A stretch of DNA of 64,000 bases. Source: Aselliscus stoliczkanus (Eukaryota; Chordata; Mammalia; Chiroptera; Hipposideridae). Shown piece by piece: positions 12,025-25,140 of this stretch. The notes under the pieces were generated by a model. It searched no databases and had not been told where the DNA came from. It was given only the letters and a program-made list of their open reading frames with translations. The DNA is taken from contig CM066732.1 of the NCBI GenBank assembly GCA_033961575.1, positions 100,059,187 through 100,123,186 on the forward strand, in the 5' to 3' direction. Position numbers and translations under genes: made by a program. Position 1 is the first letter of the stretch; the number at the start of each line of letters is the position of its first letter.

Positions 12025-12203
12025 ATTGTGATTCTCAATCTTGGCTGCACATTAGAATTACTGGGGCATATTTAAAAATACTGAGTTCTAGGCCTTACTC
12101 AGAACAATTTAATCAGAATCTCTGGGGATGAAATCCAGGAATCAATATTCTTGGGCTCCCCAGATGATTCTGATGAGCAGCCACGATTTAGAACCACTGA
12201 GAC
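12025..12203 (+). mobile_element. MER5A-like hAT-Charlie MITE
   Basis: It begins TGATTCTCAATCTTGGCTGC and ends ATTTAGAACCACTGAG, which pair as the hAT-type terminal inverted repeats of MER5A. The internal blocks CACATTAGAATTACTGGGGC and GATGATTCTGATGAGCAGCC are in the expected order. Confidence 0.8.
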
Positions 12204-12479
12204 AAGCCCTGTTGTCAGCAGCACCAATGTGAACATACTTTCTTGTGTTAATTTCAAGAGACCTGGGACCATGTAGTTCAGTTTCAGGACAATATTGTGT
12301 TAAAAACAAGCAAATAACAAACAAACCAACAAACAAAAAGCCCTAAATGAACATCCTGATATAATTAAAAAGAAATTTCAATGTTTATGCATATATTTAA
12401 AGATCATTAAGGGAAATTTAAAACTGTCACTGCCAGTGCTTCCTCACACATTTCTGTCAATCTTGAACCCTTTCCCCTT

Positions 12480-13060
12480 CAAGAGTTAAGATGTGTAATT
12501 CTGTTCTCTTGGGAACATTTAGTTTCCTAGTCCTACCTCCCTCTCAGGTGCCTCAGGAGAGGTTTGCAGGAGCTTTCAGATGAAATCTGGTGATTCCACT
12601 TCACCCCTCTGCAAAATCCTGGATCTGAGAAAAATGATGATTTCTTGGGGAGTAAACATAGCAGTATTATCATAGGACCCATTTACAATGTTGAACTTTA
12701 CCTAAGTTCTGTGTTCCTGGAAAGCAGTCATGGTTGAGAAACTTCTCCACCCTATAGTGTTCTGAGAAACAGCTAACTGGAAGGACCACCTTGTCCTCAC
12801 ATGTTCAGATATAAGACTAGCCTCTACCCTTCAGAGAAGACTCACTGTGCAGGCTCCCTCATGCATCCTTGTTTCCCTGCCTCTGTAAAAGCTCACAGCC
12901 CTGCTCCTCTCTTTAAAAGGTTCCTCTGTGTTGATCAACAGTCTCCTGATTGCAACAGCCCAAATAAACTCATCCTCTTAATTGTTTGGTACATTTTGTG
13001 TTTCACACTCCTCACTCCTATAAATTTGTATAACTTCTGTGAGCTAAGGAAAAGTGTTCA
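12480..13060 (+). repeat. Possible LTR fragment
   Basis: A GC-richer block has TCTCTTTAAAAGG as a TATA-like element near 12911 and AATAAACTCATCCTC near 12963 as a polyadenylation signal, followed by TTGTTTGGTACATTTTG. That spacing is like the R region of an old ERV LTR. No internal retroviral sequence is recognised next to it. Confidence 0.35.
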
Positions 13061-13114
13061 CTGGGGCAATGAGTAATTAGATGTAGTTCTTTTGCCTTGG
13101 TTGAAGCAAGAATA

Positions 13115-13360
13115 GACCATTTTTTAAAATAAACTTTTTTCTTAAATGTTGGAATAATTATAGGTTTACAAGAGACTTACAGAGATAATACAGAGTTCCT
13201 GTATACCCCTCATCCACTTCCCCCCACTAATGTACCCAACTGAGACTGGGACATTACTACTAACTAAACTCTTGACTTTATTTAGATTTCACCAGTTTTC
13301 CATTGAGAAACTGCGTGCCAGGGCAGACATCCCTCACATAAGGCCCGTAATGACAGTTTG

Positions 13361-13408
<48 letters not shown>

Positions 13409-14850
13409 GAAAAAGAGAAAAGAAATCTCATTAACCACTATTTGTTCTAGGACATGGCTAGCCACAGAAAAATCTTTACCTCTGATATTTAATACTTCTT
13501 CCTCTTTTAGAATTTCCCAAACTGCTTGCTTGCCCTCTTGTAGCCACCAGGGATCAATAAATGTACCTGAAGACCAGTTAGAAAGTCTCCCCATTTCCAC
13601 AATTCCCACCTTAATAGAATGCTTGCCACTTCATTAATGTCTTAATTTTCCTCTTTTTACTCTATAAAACTTATTACCTTTTCTAAAACTTTTGACTACC
13701 TGATGAAATGATAGCAGATGTGTTCTCTTGTCATGAGTTTATGAATAAACAGCTGTTGTTAAATTTGTGTCAAAGTTAGTACTGGGCACCATTGGGCATC
13801 TTTGTATTTATGTTGCTTGGAGTTTGCTGTGTTCCTGGCATCTGTGGATTGATATATTTCACCAGTTATGAAGAAATAACTGTATTATTTTTCATGTTTT
13901 TCTCACACTCATTTTATTGTCTCTTTCTTGATTATTAATTAAACATGAATTATACTTTATTTTTCTGTAGGTCTTGGATATCTTTTTCTCATGTGCTTCA
14001 GTTAGTATAATTTGAGTTCACTGTCATATGTTGATATGTTTTGTGCTATTCCAGTCTGTTTCTAAGAGCTTTCAATAAATTTTTTATTTCATATTTTGAA
14101 TTTCTTAGCTCTAGAATTTCTGTTTCTTTTTAAAGCTTCCATTTTCTTCCTAAATTCCTCATCTGTTTACATTCTGTACATTATTTCCTACTACATATTT
14201 AACTTACATATGAGTGACTTAAAACCCTGCTGAGTCTAACATCTGAGTCATCTGTCAGATTGTTTTTATTGTCTTTCCTTTTTCTTGATTAAGGGTGTTT
14301 TTTTTTTCTTATCTGTGTATCTTTTAAATTTTGATTGTATGTTGGACAGTATGACAGATTCACTGTGGAGTTTTTTCTTGATTATCTTATCTTGCTCTAA
14401 AGCATGCCGACTTTTGTTCTGGAAGGCACCTGTATTATTAGAGGACCTTCCTGATCTTGTTGAGGCTTAGTTTCAGGACTCTTTCAGTTTTGCCCTTTAT
14501 TCTTCACCATAGTCCTTACTCCACACTGTGGTCCTTACTCTAATGGAGCCTAAACTGAATGCCAGGGTTGTTCAGAAAATTCTTTCTTTTCTAGCAGGAT
14601 TTAAACTCCAGTGTCTCTCCAGCGGTATTCATCCTCTCGATTTTTTTCCATTTTAAGCCCTCCAGATACTGCCATTTGCTAGAATGCAAGGAGGCTTGCC
14701 CTGTATTTGCATAGTTTATGAACAGGGACCTAAGGGAAACCCCAATGCAGATTTAGGAACTCTTTCTTTTCTAATAATTGCCCTGCAAATTCTAGTTGCC
14801 TTTTCTGACCTTAATTTCAGGTTCTTCCGCTGCCTATTTCATGTTTCCTT
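13115..14850 (-). repeat. Old LINE-1 relics, mostly antisense, with an (AC)n tract
   Basis: 13115-13310 (AAATAAACTTTTTTCTTAAA, then GGTTTACAAGAGACTTACAG, ATACCCCTCATCCACTTCCC) resembles an old LINE-1 end. 13361-13407 is an (AC)n microsatellite. 13700-14830, with TGGACAGTATGACAGATTCA and related T-rich text, resembles the 5' part of old L1M/HAL1-type elements read in reverse. Subdivision needs RepeatMasker. Confidence 0.5.
13361..13407. repeat. (AC)n microsatellite
   Basis: An uninterrupted AC run of about 23 units. Confidence 0.97.
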
Positions 14851-16399
14851 TGCCAAATGCAATAAATTGCCTTTCCTTGGACTTCACCTCTCTGTTCCAT
14901 GGTTTAGAAATCACTTCTAGGCAGAAAGAAAGGTTGAATGCAGACCAACAACCTTCGGTTTCTCTTCTCCCATATATAGCAGTTGTGATCTTTCTGCTAT
15001 GCAATACCTGAAAAAAGTAGCATCATACAATTTGTCCATTTTTATAACTCTATAGTATGAAGGTAAATCCAATACCAATAATGGCTGAAATCAGATTTTC
15101 CCTTGTTTATACTCTAATGCCATATTATTTTGCACATATATGTTATGGTGTTATAATAGTTTTGTGATTTTTTTTAACCTAATATCCATATAAAAAGTCT
15201 TTTTTTGTCTCATATAGTAGTGTTTTCCTCTCAAATTCTACTTTATTAGAAATTAACATTGAAAACTATGTATTAATATTTCTCTGTATGCATAGATTTA
15301 TTTCAATATCTATTTAGATTTATGACATTTTCTTCAAATTAATGTCATTATTGATTCTGTTTAATTATTCAACTTTTTTTCTTGTGAAGTACTACAATTT
15401 TTATGTTTGTTCTCTTTTAGTATATTATCTGTTATCTTCTCTCATTATTTCTTCAATCTTGGAGCTCTTTTAATGACCAAACATTTCATTGACATGATTT
15501 TCATCAATATCAATTCCTTTTCTAATTCACTCCAAAGTTGATTTTGATTTTGTTTTGAACTTTGGGTTTTCTTTTACCATTGTATTCTTATTAACACTTT
15601 TCTTTTGTGCCTTTGGCTTCACCTTAGATTTTCCTTTAATAAATGTCTGCCCTAGTTTTTAGAAGCCACATCTTCTTGAACTCAATTGAAGATGCAAACG
15701 ATAAAAGAAAAACAAAGCTTATTCTCATCATTCTTAATTTAAATATAATTCCTAAAGTAAGTTTTTTTCTTTGAGTTTTAAAAATGTTTCTTTTTACTGG
15801 AATTAAAATAATTTTCACATATCACATTGCATTTTCGATTCTTGCTTTTCCACTTCTGTATTAGCTTTCTAAGGTAGTGGCAGCAGTAAAATTATGGCAG
15901 CACAACTGGGCAAGTGCCTACAATTCTGAGAGAGGATATCTGTTTTCTATGACCATAGATCCTGTGGTCCTGAGAGCAAGGAGAGAATCCATGTTGCTTT
16001 TTCCCTCTGTATATACTATTGTTTTTTGGCCCTACAGGTAGACACAATAGTAGAAATTGTGTGGATGAGTGGGGAAACTAAAGGACAATAAGACCAAGAA
16101 GGGGGACTCTGGGAGCTGGAAAGTGTAGGGAAATCACAGAGAAGAGAGATCTCAGGAAACAGACACTATGGGGTTGTATACAGACACCTGGGATCACTCT
16201 AAGAATGAATGCATGTTTCACATGCATGTTTCTGACTTAAACAGAATATCAAAGGCTTTAAGAATGGTACTAACATGCACATGACTGCCGAGGTCCCAGA
16301 CTAACCATCAAAGGATACACATGGGGTCAGATGTAAGTAATATGGAAAACACTTAGAAAACTGAACTGCTCGGTTGTGGATGAGAACCTGTGGGTTAAA
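14851..16399. other. T-rich then mixed DNA, no feature recognised
   Basis: 15000-15840 is very T-rich on this strand and may be decayed antisense LINE-1. 15860-16300 is of more even composition. I cannot name a family or find an exon. Confidence 0.3.
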
Positions 16400-17990
16400 C
16401 CTAATTGGATTGATTTCCAGAAAAAAAATCAGACATTCTCCTTGGCAGTTAAGTGATATCAAGAATGTTATGACATAATATTCAAATGTTCAGGATGCAA
16501 TCTGAATTTACATGACAAAGAACTGGAAAAATTAAATAATTCTTAACGAAAAAAACAACCAATACAGACATGACACAGGTGTTCTAACTATCAGATAAAG
16601 TCTTTAAAGCAGCTACTATAATTATGCCAAAAAGGTAAGGAAGAATACTCTTGAAATGAAAGGAAAAATCTCAGCAGAAAAATAAATGATGTTACCAAAT
16701 ATAAATTTTAATTGAAAAGTGAAACAACTGAAATGAAAATTCACTGGATGGGCTCAATAGTAAAATGAAGATGACAGAGGAAAGGGTCAATGAACTTCAA
16801 CTTGTATACAGATGAATAGAAATCATCCAACCTGAATAACAGAGAAAAAAAGTTTGTACAAAATGTGAATAGAATCACAGGTATCTATGAGATAATAATG
16901 AAATATCTAACATTTATGTTAATGGAATCCCAGAACATAAGGTTGAAGGCTGGCACCAAACAAATATATGAAGAAATAATATCTAAAAACTTATTAAATG
17001 TTGGAAGAAGATATATAAATGTTGGAAGAAGAATTCTTCAATTCTTACAAATTGAAGAAACTCACTGAACTCCAAACCAGATAAAGAAAACCATGTCTAC
17101 ATACATCATAATCTAAACCTTGTAAACTAAAGACAAATTAAAAAATCCTAAGAGACAAATGCCACAGTATGTACAGTGAAATGATTCAAAACTTAGTAGA
17201 TTTCTTATCAGGAAGAAAAAGGTCAGGAGACAGTGGAAATTATTAGAAACTTGGAACTTTGGGAAGGTAAAACACAACAGTAGTTACATACATCTGGAAA
17301 TGTAAAATAAACTATTTCCTCTTCTTAATTTTGTTAAAATATGCCTTATGGTTAGAAGCAAAAAAGAAACCATTATACATAAGACAACTAAAATATAATG
17401 GGAGACAGGGTAAAGATTGTTACCACTTATTGGTGGTAAGGTTTCTACATTACATTTGAAGTGGTAAAATACTAATTCTAAGTAGACTGTTAAAGTTTAG
17501 GTATGTTTAATTTCTAGAACAACCAGTGAAAAGGTAATAAAAAAGATATAGTCAAAATCATAACAGATAAATGGAATACTAAAAAATATTCACTTACATA
17601 AAAGAAGATAAGAAAGGGGGCAATGGGACAAAAATTAAAAGAAACAGAAACAAATACTATAATCGCATTCTTAAAAATATATATATCAATAATCACATTA
17701 AATATAAGTGACCTAATCATATCGAGAGAGAGAAATTATGTGAATTTTTTTTTTTTAAAGACAGGACCCAACTATAAGCTATCCATAAGAAATTTATTTT
17801 AAGAACAATGATAAAGATAGGTTAAAAGTAAAAGGATGATGGGCCAGTCAAGTGGTGCTCTGGTTAAGCGCTGGCTTGGGAAGCCAGGGGCCCCGGTTTG
17901 GGTCCCACATATGAGGTCCAGGGACATTGCCTTCAAAAAAAATAAAAAAGTAAAAGGATGATAAAAGGTATACCATACAAATATTAACCC
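16400..17990 (+). repeat. Old LINE-1 relic, ORF1 region to start of ORF2, interrupted by a SINE
   Basis: A-rich sense-strand text follows the LINE-1 order: an ORF1-like region at 16480-17300, then CACATTAAATATAAGTGACC at about 17695 (start of the ORF2 endonuclease region), then GACAGGACCCAACTATAAGC and AGGTTAAAAGTAAAAGGATG. The endonuclease text resumes after the SINE as AAAAGGTATACCATACAAAT. Stops and frameshifts are frequent. Confidence 0.7.
17826..17962 (+). mobile_element. Ves-like SINE inside LINE-1 ORF2
   Basis: The head starts GGGCCAGTCAAGTGGTGCTC (A-box region), passes GGCTTGGGAAGCC and a CGGTTTGGGTCCC B-box-like motif, and ends in an A-rich tail. The identical 15-bp direct repeats AAGTAAAAGGATGAT lie at 17826-17840 and 17948-17962. 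Confidence 0.92.
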
Positions 17991-18029
17991 ATTTATTTTT
18001 ATATAATACCCTTCCTTCTTTATCCCTGG

Positions 18030-18430
18030 TCATTTTCCTTGCTCTGCATAAATTCCTTCTGTGTGAGGAAATTCCTTTAAACATTTTTTTATATGTAAAC
18101 TGGCAGTAAATCCTTTAAATAATTGTTGTGAAAGTAAATATTTTCTTTCAACTTTGAAAAGTATTTTTGTTGGGTACAGAATGCTCAGTTGATAGTTTTG
18201 CTTTGTCCTTCTGCATTTTGAATAAGTTCCTCCAATATCATCTGGCTTGTGTAGTTTGTGATGAGAAGTGTGGTATATTCTCCCTATCTCTGTATGTAAT
18301 GTGTCTTTTTTTTTAAACATTTTTCTCTTTGTCTTTGGTTTTTAGCAGTTAGATTATGATATGCCTAGGTGTTTTGTTTGTATTTATCTTTACTATTCTC
18401 TGAGCTTTCACATCTACATTTACAAAATAC
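18030..18430 (-). repeat. Antisense LINE-1 ORF1-region relic
   Basis: CTTTGTCTTTGGTTTTTAGC, AGTTAGATTATGATATGCCT and neighbouring text are the reverse of the ORF1-end region of old LINE-1. The similarity fades beyond about 18450. Confidence 0.55.
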
Positions 18431-19288
18431 CTTCATAGTAACATATAAATTAGTGTTTAATTGAATAACTGGGACCATAATCTAGTCAAGTTGACACATA
18501 ACTATCTCAGTATCCATTTGATATTTTGCATTATCCATCTTTTTAACTGGGATTTGTAGCATATTAAACTTAGTTATTTTAAATTACCTGTCTTATAGTT
18601 TCAAAATCTATGTCTTATCTGAATTTAGTTCTGTTGATTTTTTCTTATTTGATCACATATTGTTTTCAACTTTTTTGTATACCTTGTAATATTTTTTTTC
18701 ATAGTTGGACATCTTGTATAGGGCCCTAGAGAATGAAACAGACTGAGATAAGTAGTTTTATTTTTCCTTATTGGATTAAAAATGGATTTAATTTCCTTCT
18801 GCTAAACTATGAGTGTGGGAATTGAGTCAATCTAGTAAGGAGTTGACATGTCTTTAGGATTTTTTGTTACTATGGCTTCCTTCACTGTAGCACAGGGTTC
18901 AAACTCCACTGGTATTACCTCATTTTTAGGGTAAGAGTTGGTTTGTCAGTGGTTTTATCTTAGTATCTGCTCATCCTCATCTTTAGGTCTTCCCTTTGTA
19001 TTGTGCCTCAGAGAGAAAGAGTCTCCCTATGAGCTCTTGGCTTTTGCCTATCAGAAAATTGCTGTGTCTTGTTACTGATGCTTGTTTGTTGTTGGTGGGG
19101 TGCAAGGAGGGGGTGTCCACTCTTATTCTGATTTAATCTAAGTCTCAGGAGGGCACTATTTCCCTGGCTTCTAAGATAGGGTCATTCTTAGTGGTTCTGT
19201 CTCACCTTCAGCTGTAGGAGACCTGTATTGATCTGGGACCAGAAAGAATTCCTCACAGGATAGAAGGTCTTATTTTGTACCTTTTTAT
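18431..19288. other. T-rich DNA, probably decayed LINE-1, not resolved
   Basis: Composition and phrases such as TCATAGTTGGACATCTTGTA are compatible with antisense old LINE-1, but I cannot place it. No exon seen. Confidence 0.3.
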
Positions 19289-19424
19289 CACCAGCTATCT
19301 TTTTTTTTTTTTCTTGAGGGCAGTGTCACTGGCCCTCACATGTGGGACTGAACCGGGGCCGCTGGCTTCCCAAGCCAGCGCTTAACCACCGCGCCACTCG
19401 GCCGGCCCACCAGCTATCTTTTTT
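19289..19424 (-). mobile_element. Ves-like SINE
   Basis: A T-run, CTTGAGGGCAGTGTCACTGG, and a complete tRNA-like head ending GCGCCACTCGGCCGGCC on the plus strand. The target duplication CACCAGCTATCTTTTTT lies on both sides. It is the copy closest to what looks like the family consensus. Confidence 0.95.
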
Positions 19425-20329
19425 CATTAGTTCCCTAAGTGTTACAGGTTTTCTTCTTCTGTTGTTTACCTCTTTGATTAATTGATTTTTGCCCTCCCTT
19501 GAACAGTTGAAACTCTTGTTCTGTAGGAGAGGTATGGGAAAAGAATCTGGGTAGCGTTTTGTGCCTTCTCTATAATGATTGCTCTTCCCCTCCCAGGCTT
19601 ATACCATAAAGAAAGCTATTTCAGGACTATTGACAAACTTTTTATATGAGCGCCTATTGAGGAGAATGGGTTGTAAGTAGGCCTGGAAATATTGAGTTCT
19701 CATCAAGTCTGTGTATCCCAGATATTCTATATTTTTCAACTGATCCATACTTAGCCTTTAACAATTTGTTCAAAAAAAAAAAAAAAGAAAGAAAAAAATT
19801 AGCTGGATTCTACTAATGTGCCCAGAAGCATCTGACCCAAGGAAGCAAGTGCTACTGTCCTGTATCCCCTTGAAACTCCCTGTATTTCTTTAGATTTCAG
19901 ATTAGTTTATGGCCCCATAACCTCAGTTTTATGACAGGATCAAGAAAATGGTGAATTTGTAGGTTGCTGGAATTTTGTTATTGTTGTTGTTGTTTAGTGT
20001 GGAAGTAATGTTCTTGGTAGTTTTCTATATTCCAATGGAAACTCTATTTTTTAAATTAGACATAGGGCAACTGAAGCCTTGGCCCTTCCTTTCCAGATTT
20101 TATGGGGATGATGCTTATTTAAATATAATTATATTAATTTTAAAATAATCAAAGGATGTCTAAAAATTGAGACACATTTTCTGAAAGGATATCTTTTAAC
20201 AAAGGATTTCGATTTGTAGATTTGGTATTGTAAAGTAGGCTGAGGAAATAATGCTTATACAAACTATTCTTGGATTAAAATCAGTTACCAGCTAATGTAA
20301 TACAGAATCTGACTTCTCTTTTTATGTTT

Positions 20330-20722
20330 AACTGATAACAGTTTTTAAAATTTCCCCCTCCTTCTGACCCTCTGCCCTACAACTGAGAAAGCTGGTAAGA
20401 AATCCTTTGACACAGGATAGAGATTCAAACCATTCAAGCCCTTTGTCAAACTGCATGGGAGCTCTCACCCTGGTCCTACCCTTTAACCACAATAAAAACC
20501 CCTAGCCAGTCTCCTTTCCTTGCTCTCTCAAGCCATTTTTAGACTTTCTTGGGAGGCCTAGTTTGTTCTCCCCTGAAAAACCTAAATTATGTAAATAATA
20601 ACCTTTTTATACCCCCTTGGTACGTGTGTGTGGTGTCATCAGTCTCAACATCCAAACCAAATTTTGGGTGTGGGTCCATCCTGATACTTCAGAGTGGCCA
20701 CAATGGCTAATATTCACATCAA
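20330..20722 (+). repeat. Probable solitary LTR fragment (ERV1-like)
   Basis: CCACAATAAAAACCCCTAGC, a CTCTCAAGCCATTTTTAGAC segment, TAAATAATAACCTTTTTATA and GTGTGTGGTGTCATCAGTCT, then AATTTTGGGTGTGGGTCC, are in the order of the 3' half of a mammalian ERV LTR (TATA-like or polyadenylation motif, R, U5). No gag, pol or env text is present alongside. The left limit is uncertain. Confidence 0.45.
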
Positions 20723-21606
20723 TTTAAGCCAGCATTGTTTGCAGGAATTTTGGAAATTTTTCAAGTACATCATACTGTATGTATGCAGATATTCTTGTTA
20801 AGGCTATAAACATGTAGAAATGTTTATATAAAGAAGTTGAAATATGTTTTTACCAGTTCCCTCTCATTCTTGTAAATCTCTGATCTGGGGACTCAGGGAA
20901 ATGCGAACCAGGTCATTCTTATTTTTAACTGTAAGACTCTAAGGCCATATGATCATATACTTGATGTATTGGATCTAGTTTCAGGAAAAAATGGATGGAA
21001 CACTCAAGATAATATGAGGGGATCTTAATAGAGGGAGTATTTGCAAACTCATAGGCAATAGGCAAAGAAAAAAGAGGGCAGTTCCACAGTAGGCTAGTGA
21101 CAGTAGAGGTCAAAATCATTCTTAGATTTGAAAGGTAAAGGAAAGGAGGGTAACCACAATATGAGGAGAAAGAGGACTGGGTGGACAGGGTAGGAAGCTG
21201 AGAATTTTGGGGGGACACACAACCAGCATAAGGTGACACACAACCAGCATAAGGTGACCAAAAAGAACAGATGTGCTGATATCACTCTTTCCCTCTTATC
21301 TTCTGCATGTGACCCTTCCCTTATTCGCCTTGACAAAACCCATCTGAAAGCCAGAGGGAAAAAGAACCAAATAATGCCATCTTTATCGGTCAGCATCAGG
21401 CTGGGTAACCATGACTAGAAAGGAGACGGAAAGGTGCCAAGATGCCCGAAACATTGAACCTTCCTTATGTTTGAATAATATTATAAATCTTCTCTCAAAA
21501 TTGCTATTCTTCCTTTTAGTAGAAAGACATATCCTTTGTTTTTACTATATTTATAGAAGTAATGATTATCTTTCATGTCCCTAACAACTTTTGTAAAATT
21601 TCGTCT
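20723..21606. other. Unrecognised DNA with a short tandem duplication
   Basis: At about 21221-21256 the unit CACACAACCAGCATAAGGTGA occurs twice in succession, an 18-21 bp tandem duplication. The rest shows no recognised feature. Confidence 0.4.
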
Positions 21607-21743
21607 ACTAATCAATTCTTTTTTTTTTTTTTTTGAGGGCAGTGTTACTGGCCCTCATATGTGGGACCTGAACCGGGGCCGCTGGTGTCCCAAGCCAGCC
21701 CTCAAACACCATGCCACTTGGCCGGCCCAACTAATCAATTCTT
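21607..21743 (-). mobile_element. Ves-like SINE
   Basis: T-run, GAGGGCAGTGTTACTGGCCC, and a mutated tRNA-like head (CTGGTGTCCCAAGCCAG) ending CCACTTGGCCGGCCC. Identical 14-bp direct repeats ACTAATCAATTCTT lie at 21607-21620 and 21730-21743. Confidence 0.95.
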
Positions 21744-21781
21744 AACAAACATATTCAAGTACCATGTATCTAGTCTGTCTA

Positions 21782-21808
21782 GCTGCTGCTGCTGCTATTG
21801 CTGCTGCT
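21782..21808. repeat. Short (CTG)n repeat
   Basis: Five GCT/CTG units, an ATT interruption, then three more units. Too short and interrupted to be expansion-prone. Confidence 0.9.
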
Positions 21809-23479
21809 CTGTTATGTGGATGTGCTGAAGGATAATCATCCCCTAAAAAATGGAGCAACTGATAGTAACTCTGAGGTTCTTCCATGTTGACATAAGGTGT
21901 GGTTTTATTTTTTCTTTTAATTTTGAACTTTGGGTAGTTGTGTCCATGCTACACTACAAAAGATACAATACTCTTCAATTCATCTCATGACTAGACCACG
22001 AGCAATTTCATTGTGTCGGCAAGGATTTTATAATACTAAAATGTTAGTAAAGACACTTGAAATAATCTTGAACACAGTTTTTATTTTTTCCCTTTGCAAC
22101 TTAACATTCAATTATTTTACATAAAAACTTGAAAACACTTTTAAATGAACACAGGCTAGACTAGAAATCTATATCCATGGGCTATAAAGAGAACATGATT
22201 GATTATGTTAATTATTTTCCTTTAGAAGAAAGGGTTTATTTTTACTAAGTAACTTCACAAATATGTTCAGTGGTAAGGTAAGGCAGCCTTAGCTTTACTT
22301 ATCTTTCTAAGCTTTAGAATTTCATCAGATTCTCTTCAGTAGTAAAATCAGTATCTTATATGCTGATATTCTCTGATGTATAATGGCATGGCCTGGCAAA
22401 TGAAGGATCTGCTCAACTGCTGGTAGGAAACATTCTTTTTTCCTATCTCATTCATCTTAATGAGCTCATGCTACAGTGCAAAACCTGTATTAAACAATAG
22501 AAAATGAGAAGATTCCTGGTGTTCATATTACATAAGAAGTTACAATAATTAAAATAATTTTATATCCATGTTAAGTACTGGTTTAAAATGGCCAGATTTT
22601 TGGAAAGAATACATATGTTTGAAAAAGTTCTATTTCCTTTCCAAAAATCAGGCTTGATTGTAGTTTTGTAGATGGTCGTTCAGTTGATAAATAAAATATC
22701 TCTATTAGAAAGAATAAAGATTGGAAATTCAAATTCTAGGAGAATAAATACCTGATTTCATGGAATAACAAGCTAAAAGCCAATAAAGGCAGGGATGAGG
22801 ACTGGGAAGATAGGCATCTGGGAGCTAACAGTGTAATTAAAAAATACAAAGGCACTGAAAAAAATGACTGTGTTTTTCAGTAATGTCACTATTTTACTAT
22901 TGTATACTCATTTATCCATTAAAAGCTAAATTTAATTAAATTATTCATTAATGTGATCTTTAGCAACTAAATATAAACCTTCTGATAGTAGCAACAAAAT
23001 GTATATTTTAGTAGCCTTTCATTAGTATGTCTGGGGAATAAAAATGGTTCTGAAAACTTTTAAACAATTTAAAAATTCCTGGAAACAAATTCTGATTTAA
23101 TTTGCATAAAGGTGGCATGTAGTCTTGGTCCCCTCAGCTTTGAGTTAGTGTAAATGGTTTTGAAGGTCTCTTCAAGCAATCCCATTACCTTAATTGTATG
23201 CTCCTTGAAGTCAGATGAAGACAAGAGCGAGGCTGAGAGAGAATGTCTCATAGAATGGAATCCTTAGAATCAAGATGGCCAATGATCACCCAAAGTCAGT
23301 GAGACACAGACAGAGTCTCTCTCAAGATGTTTTAAGTGTGACATGAATGCATTCATTCTCACACCCTGTAACCTATGCCTCTTGCAATATATTTTACCCC
23401 TAACAGTAATAGTGATGTATCTATCAATGCAGCATATTATAAAAAAAATACTGTCATCAAGAGTTATGCATCAGTTTTA
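21809..23479. other. Unique-looking DNA, no feature recognised
   Basis: No named repeat, no splice pair around an open frame. Small ORFs at 21930, 23069 and 23343 lack motifs. Confidence 0.4.
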
Positions 23480-25140
23480 TTTTTTTATGAAGCAGCATAT
23501 AGATGGGTCATGTTTTTTTAATCCATTCAGCTACCCTATGTCTTTATTTTTTGCAGCATTTATTCCATTTATATATCAAGTACTTATTAGTAATTATATA
23601 TGTATTGCCATGTTGTTAACTGTTTCCGGTTTTGGTTTTCTTTTGGTTGTGTTGTAGATAGCTCTCCTTTGTTCTTTTGTTTTTCCCTTGATCTCTTATG
23701 GCACTTGTTTTCTTTACTGTTTTATTTGGGTTCCTTTCTTGTTATTGTTTTGTGTATCTTTTGAAGGTTTTTGGTTTGTGGTTACTATCAGATAATGTAT
23801 ATCATTGTATATCTAGAGCAGTCTACTTTAAGCTGATCGGCATTTAAGTTCAAATATATTCTAAAAGGACTACATTTTTACTCCCCACTTCATGCTTTAT
23901 GTTTTTGATGTCATAGATTCGATCTTTTTGTATTGTGTACCTTCTAACTACTCATTGTAGTCTGAGTTGAGTTGGGTAGTTTTGTCTTCTAATCTTCATA
24001 GCAGCTTCTTACATGTCTGACTGCTGTTTTTATTAAGTATTTGGCTATAATCTGTGAGATGTTTCCCTTTCTCATATTTTCTCATTTCTATTTATGGCCT
24101 TTCCTTTTCTAGTTAAAGAAGACATTTTGCCATTTCTTGTAAAGCTCATTTAATGTTGATGGACTTCTTTAGTTTTCGCTTGTCTGGGAAACTATCTCTC
24201 CTTCAGTTTTTAATAATGACTTTGCCCCATAAATTATTCTAGGTTCTAGGTTCCTTTCTTACAGTACTTTAAAGATGTACAGTCTCTCTCTTTTGGCCCG
24301 TAAAGTTGCTGCTGAGAAATCAGCTTCTAGTCTTGCGGCATTTCCATTGTATGTAACTTGTTTTCGTCTTGCTGACTTCAGAAGTATCTCTTTATCTTTA
24401 ATTTTTGCCATGTTAATTCCAATATCCTGCTGTGGATTTCTTTAAGTTCATCTAGTTTAGAATTCTCTTCATCCTTGATGTGGATGTCTGTTTCTTTTCC
24501 CAGGTTAGGAAGTTTTCAGCCATTGTTTCTTCAAATAAAGTTTCTGTTACTTTCTTCTCCTTCGAGGATTCTTATAATGTGAGTGTTTGTGTGCTTGATG
24601 TTGTCTCAGAGGCATCTTAAATTATCTTCATTTTTTTTTAATTCTTTTTTTTTCTTTTTGGTGTTCTGATTGGTTAATTTCCTCTAGTCTGTCTTCTAGG
24701 TTACTGACTCATTCTTCTGCACTAGCTAATCTGGTGTTGATTTCTTCTAGTCTATTTTTCATGTCAGTTATTGTATTCTTTATTTCTGCATGTTTCTTTA
24801 TTATACTTTATCTTTGTTGAAGTGCTCTCTAAGTTCCACAATTATACTCTCAAGTTTGGTGAGCATCCTTATGGCCTCTTGATTGCATTCTTTTTTCTTT
24901 TTTTTTTTTTTTAGAGGGCAGTGTCACTGGCCCTCACATGTGGGACCCAAACCGGGGCCGCTGGCTTCCCAAGTCAGCGCCCAACCACCGTGCCACTCAG
25001 CCGGCCCTTGATTGCATTCTTTATCTAGCAAATTAATTATCTCCATTTCTTAGGGATATTTTCTGAAAATTTTTCTTGTCCCTTCATTTGAGACACATTC
25101 TTCTGTCTTCTCATTTTGTTTTTTATACCAATTAGACAAA
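23480..25140 (-). repeat. Antisense old LINE-1/HAL1-type relic, split by a SINE
   Basis: T-rich text with TTAGGAAGTTTTCAGCCATT, GTTTCTTCAAATAAAGTTTC and TGTCTTCTAGGTTACTGACT, then AGTTTGGTGAGCATCCTTAT and GACACATTCTTCTGTCTTC, reads in reverse as the ORF1 and 5' region of old L1M/HAL1-type elements. Target duplications show it predates the SINE at 24878. Confidence 0.6.
24878..25020 (-). mobile_element. Ves-like SINE inside a LINE-1 relic
   Basis: The T-run to GGGCAGTGTCACTGGCCCTC, then a tRNA-like head ending CCACTCAGCCGGCC. Identical direct repeats CTTGATTGCATTCT lie at 24878-24891 and 25007-25020. Confidence 0.95.

Noticed and set aside
17841..17947. tRNA gene
   Set aside because: The A- and B-box-like motifs belong to a SINE head: it has target duplications, an A-tail and no intact cloverleaf with an anticodon loop. 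The same applies to the other SINE copies.
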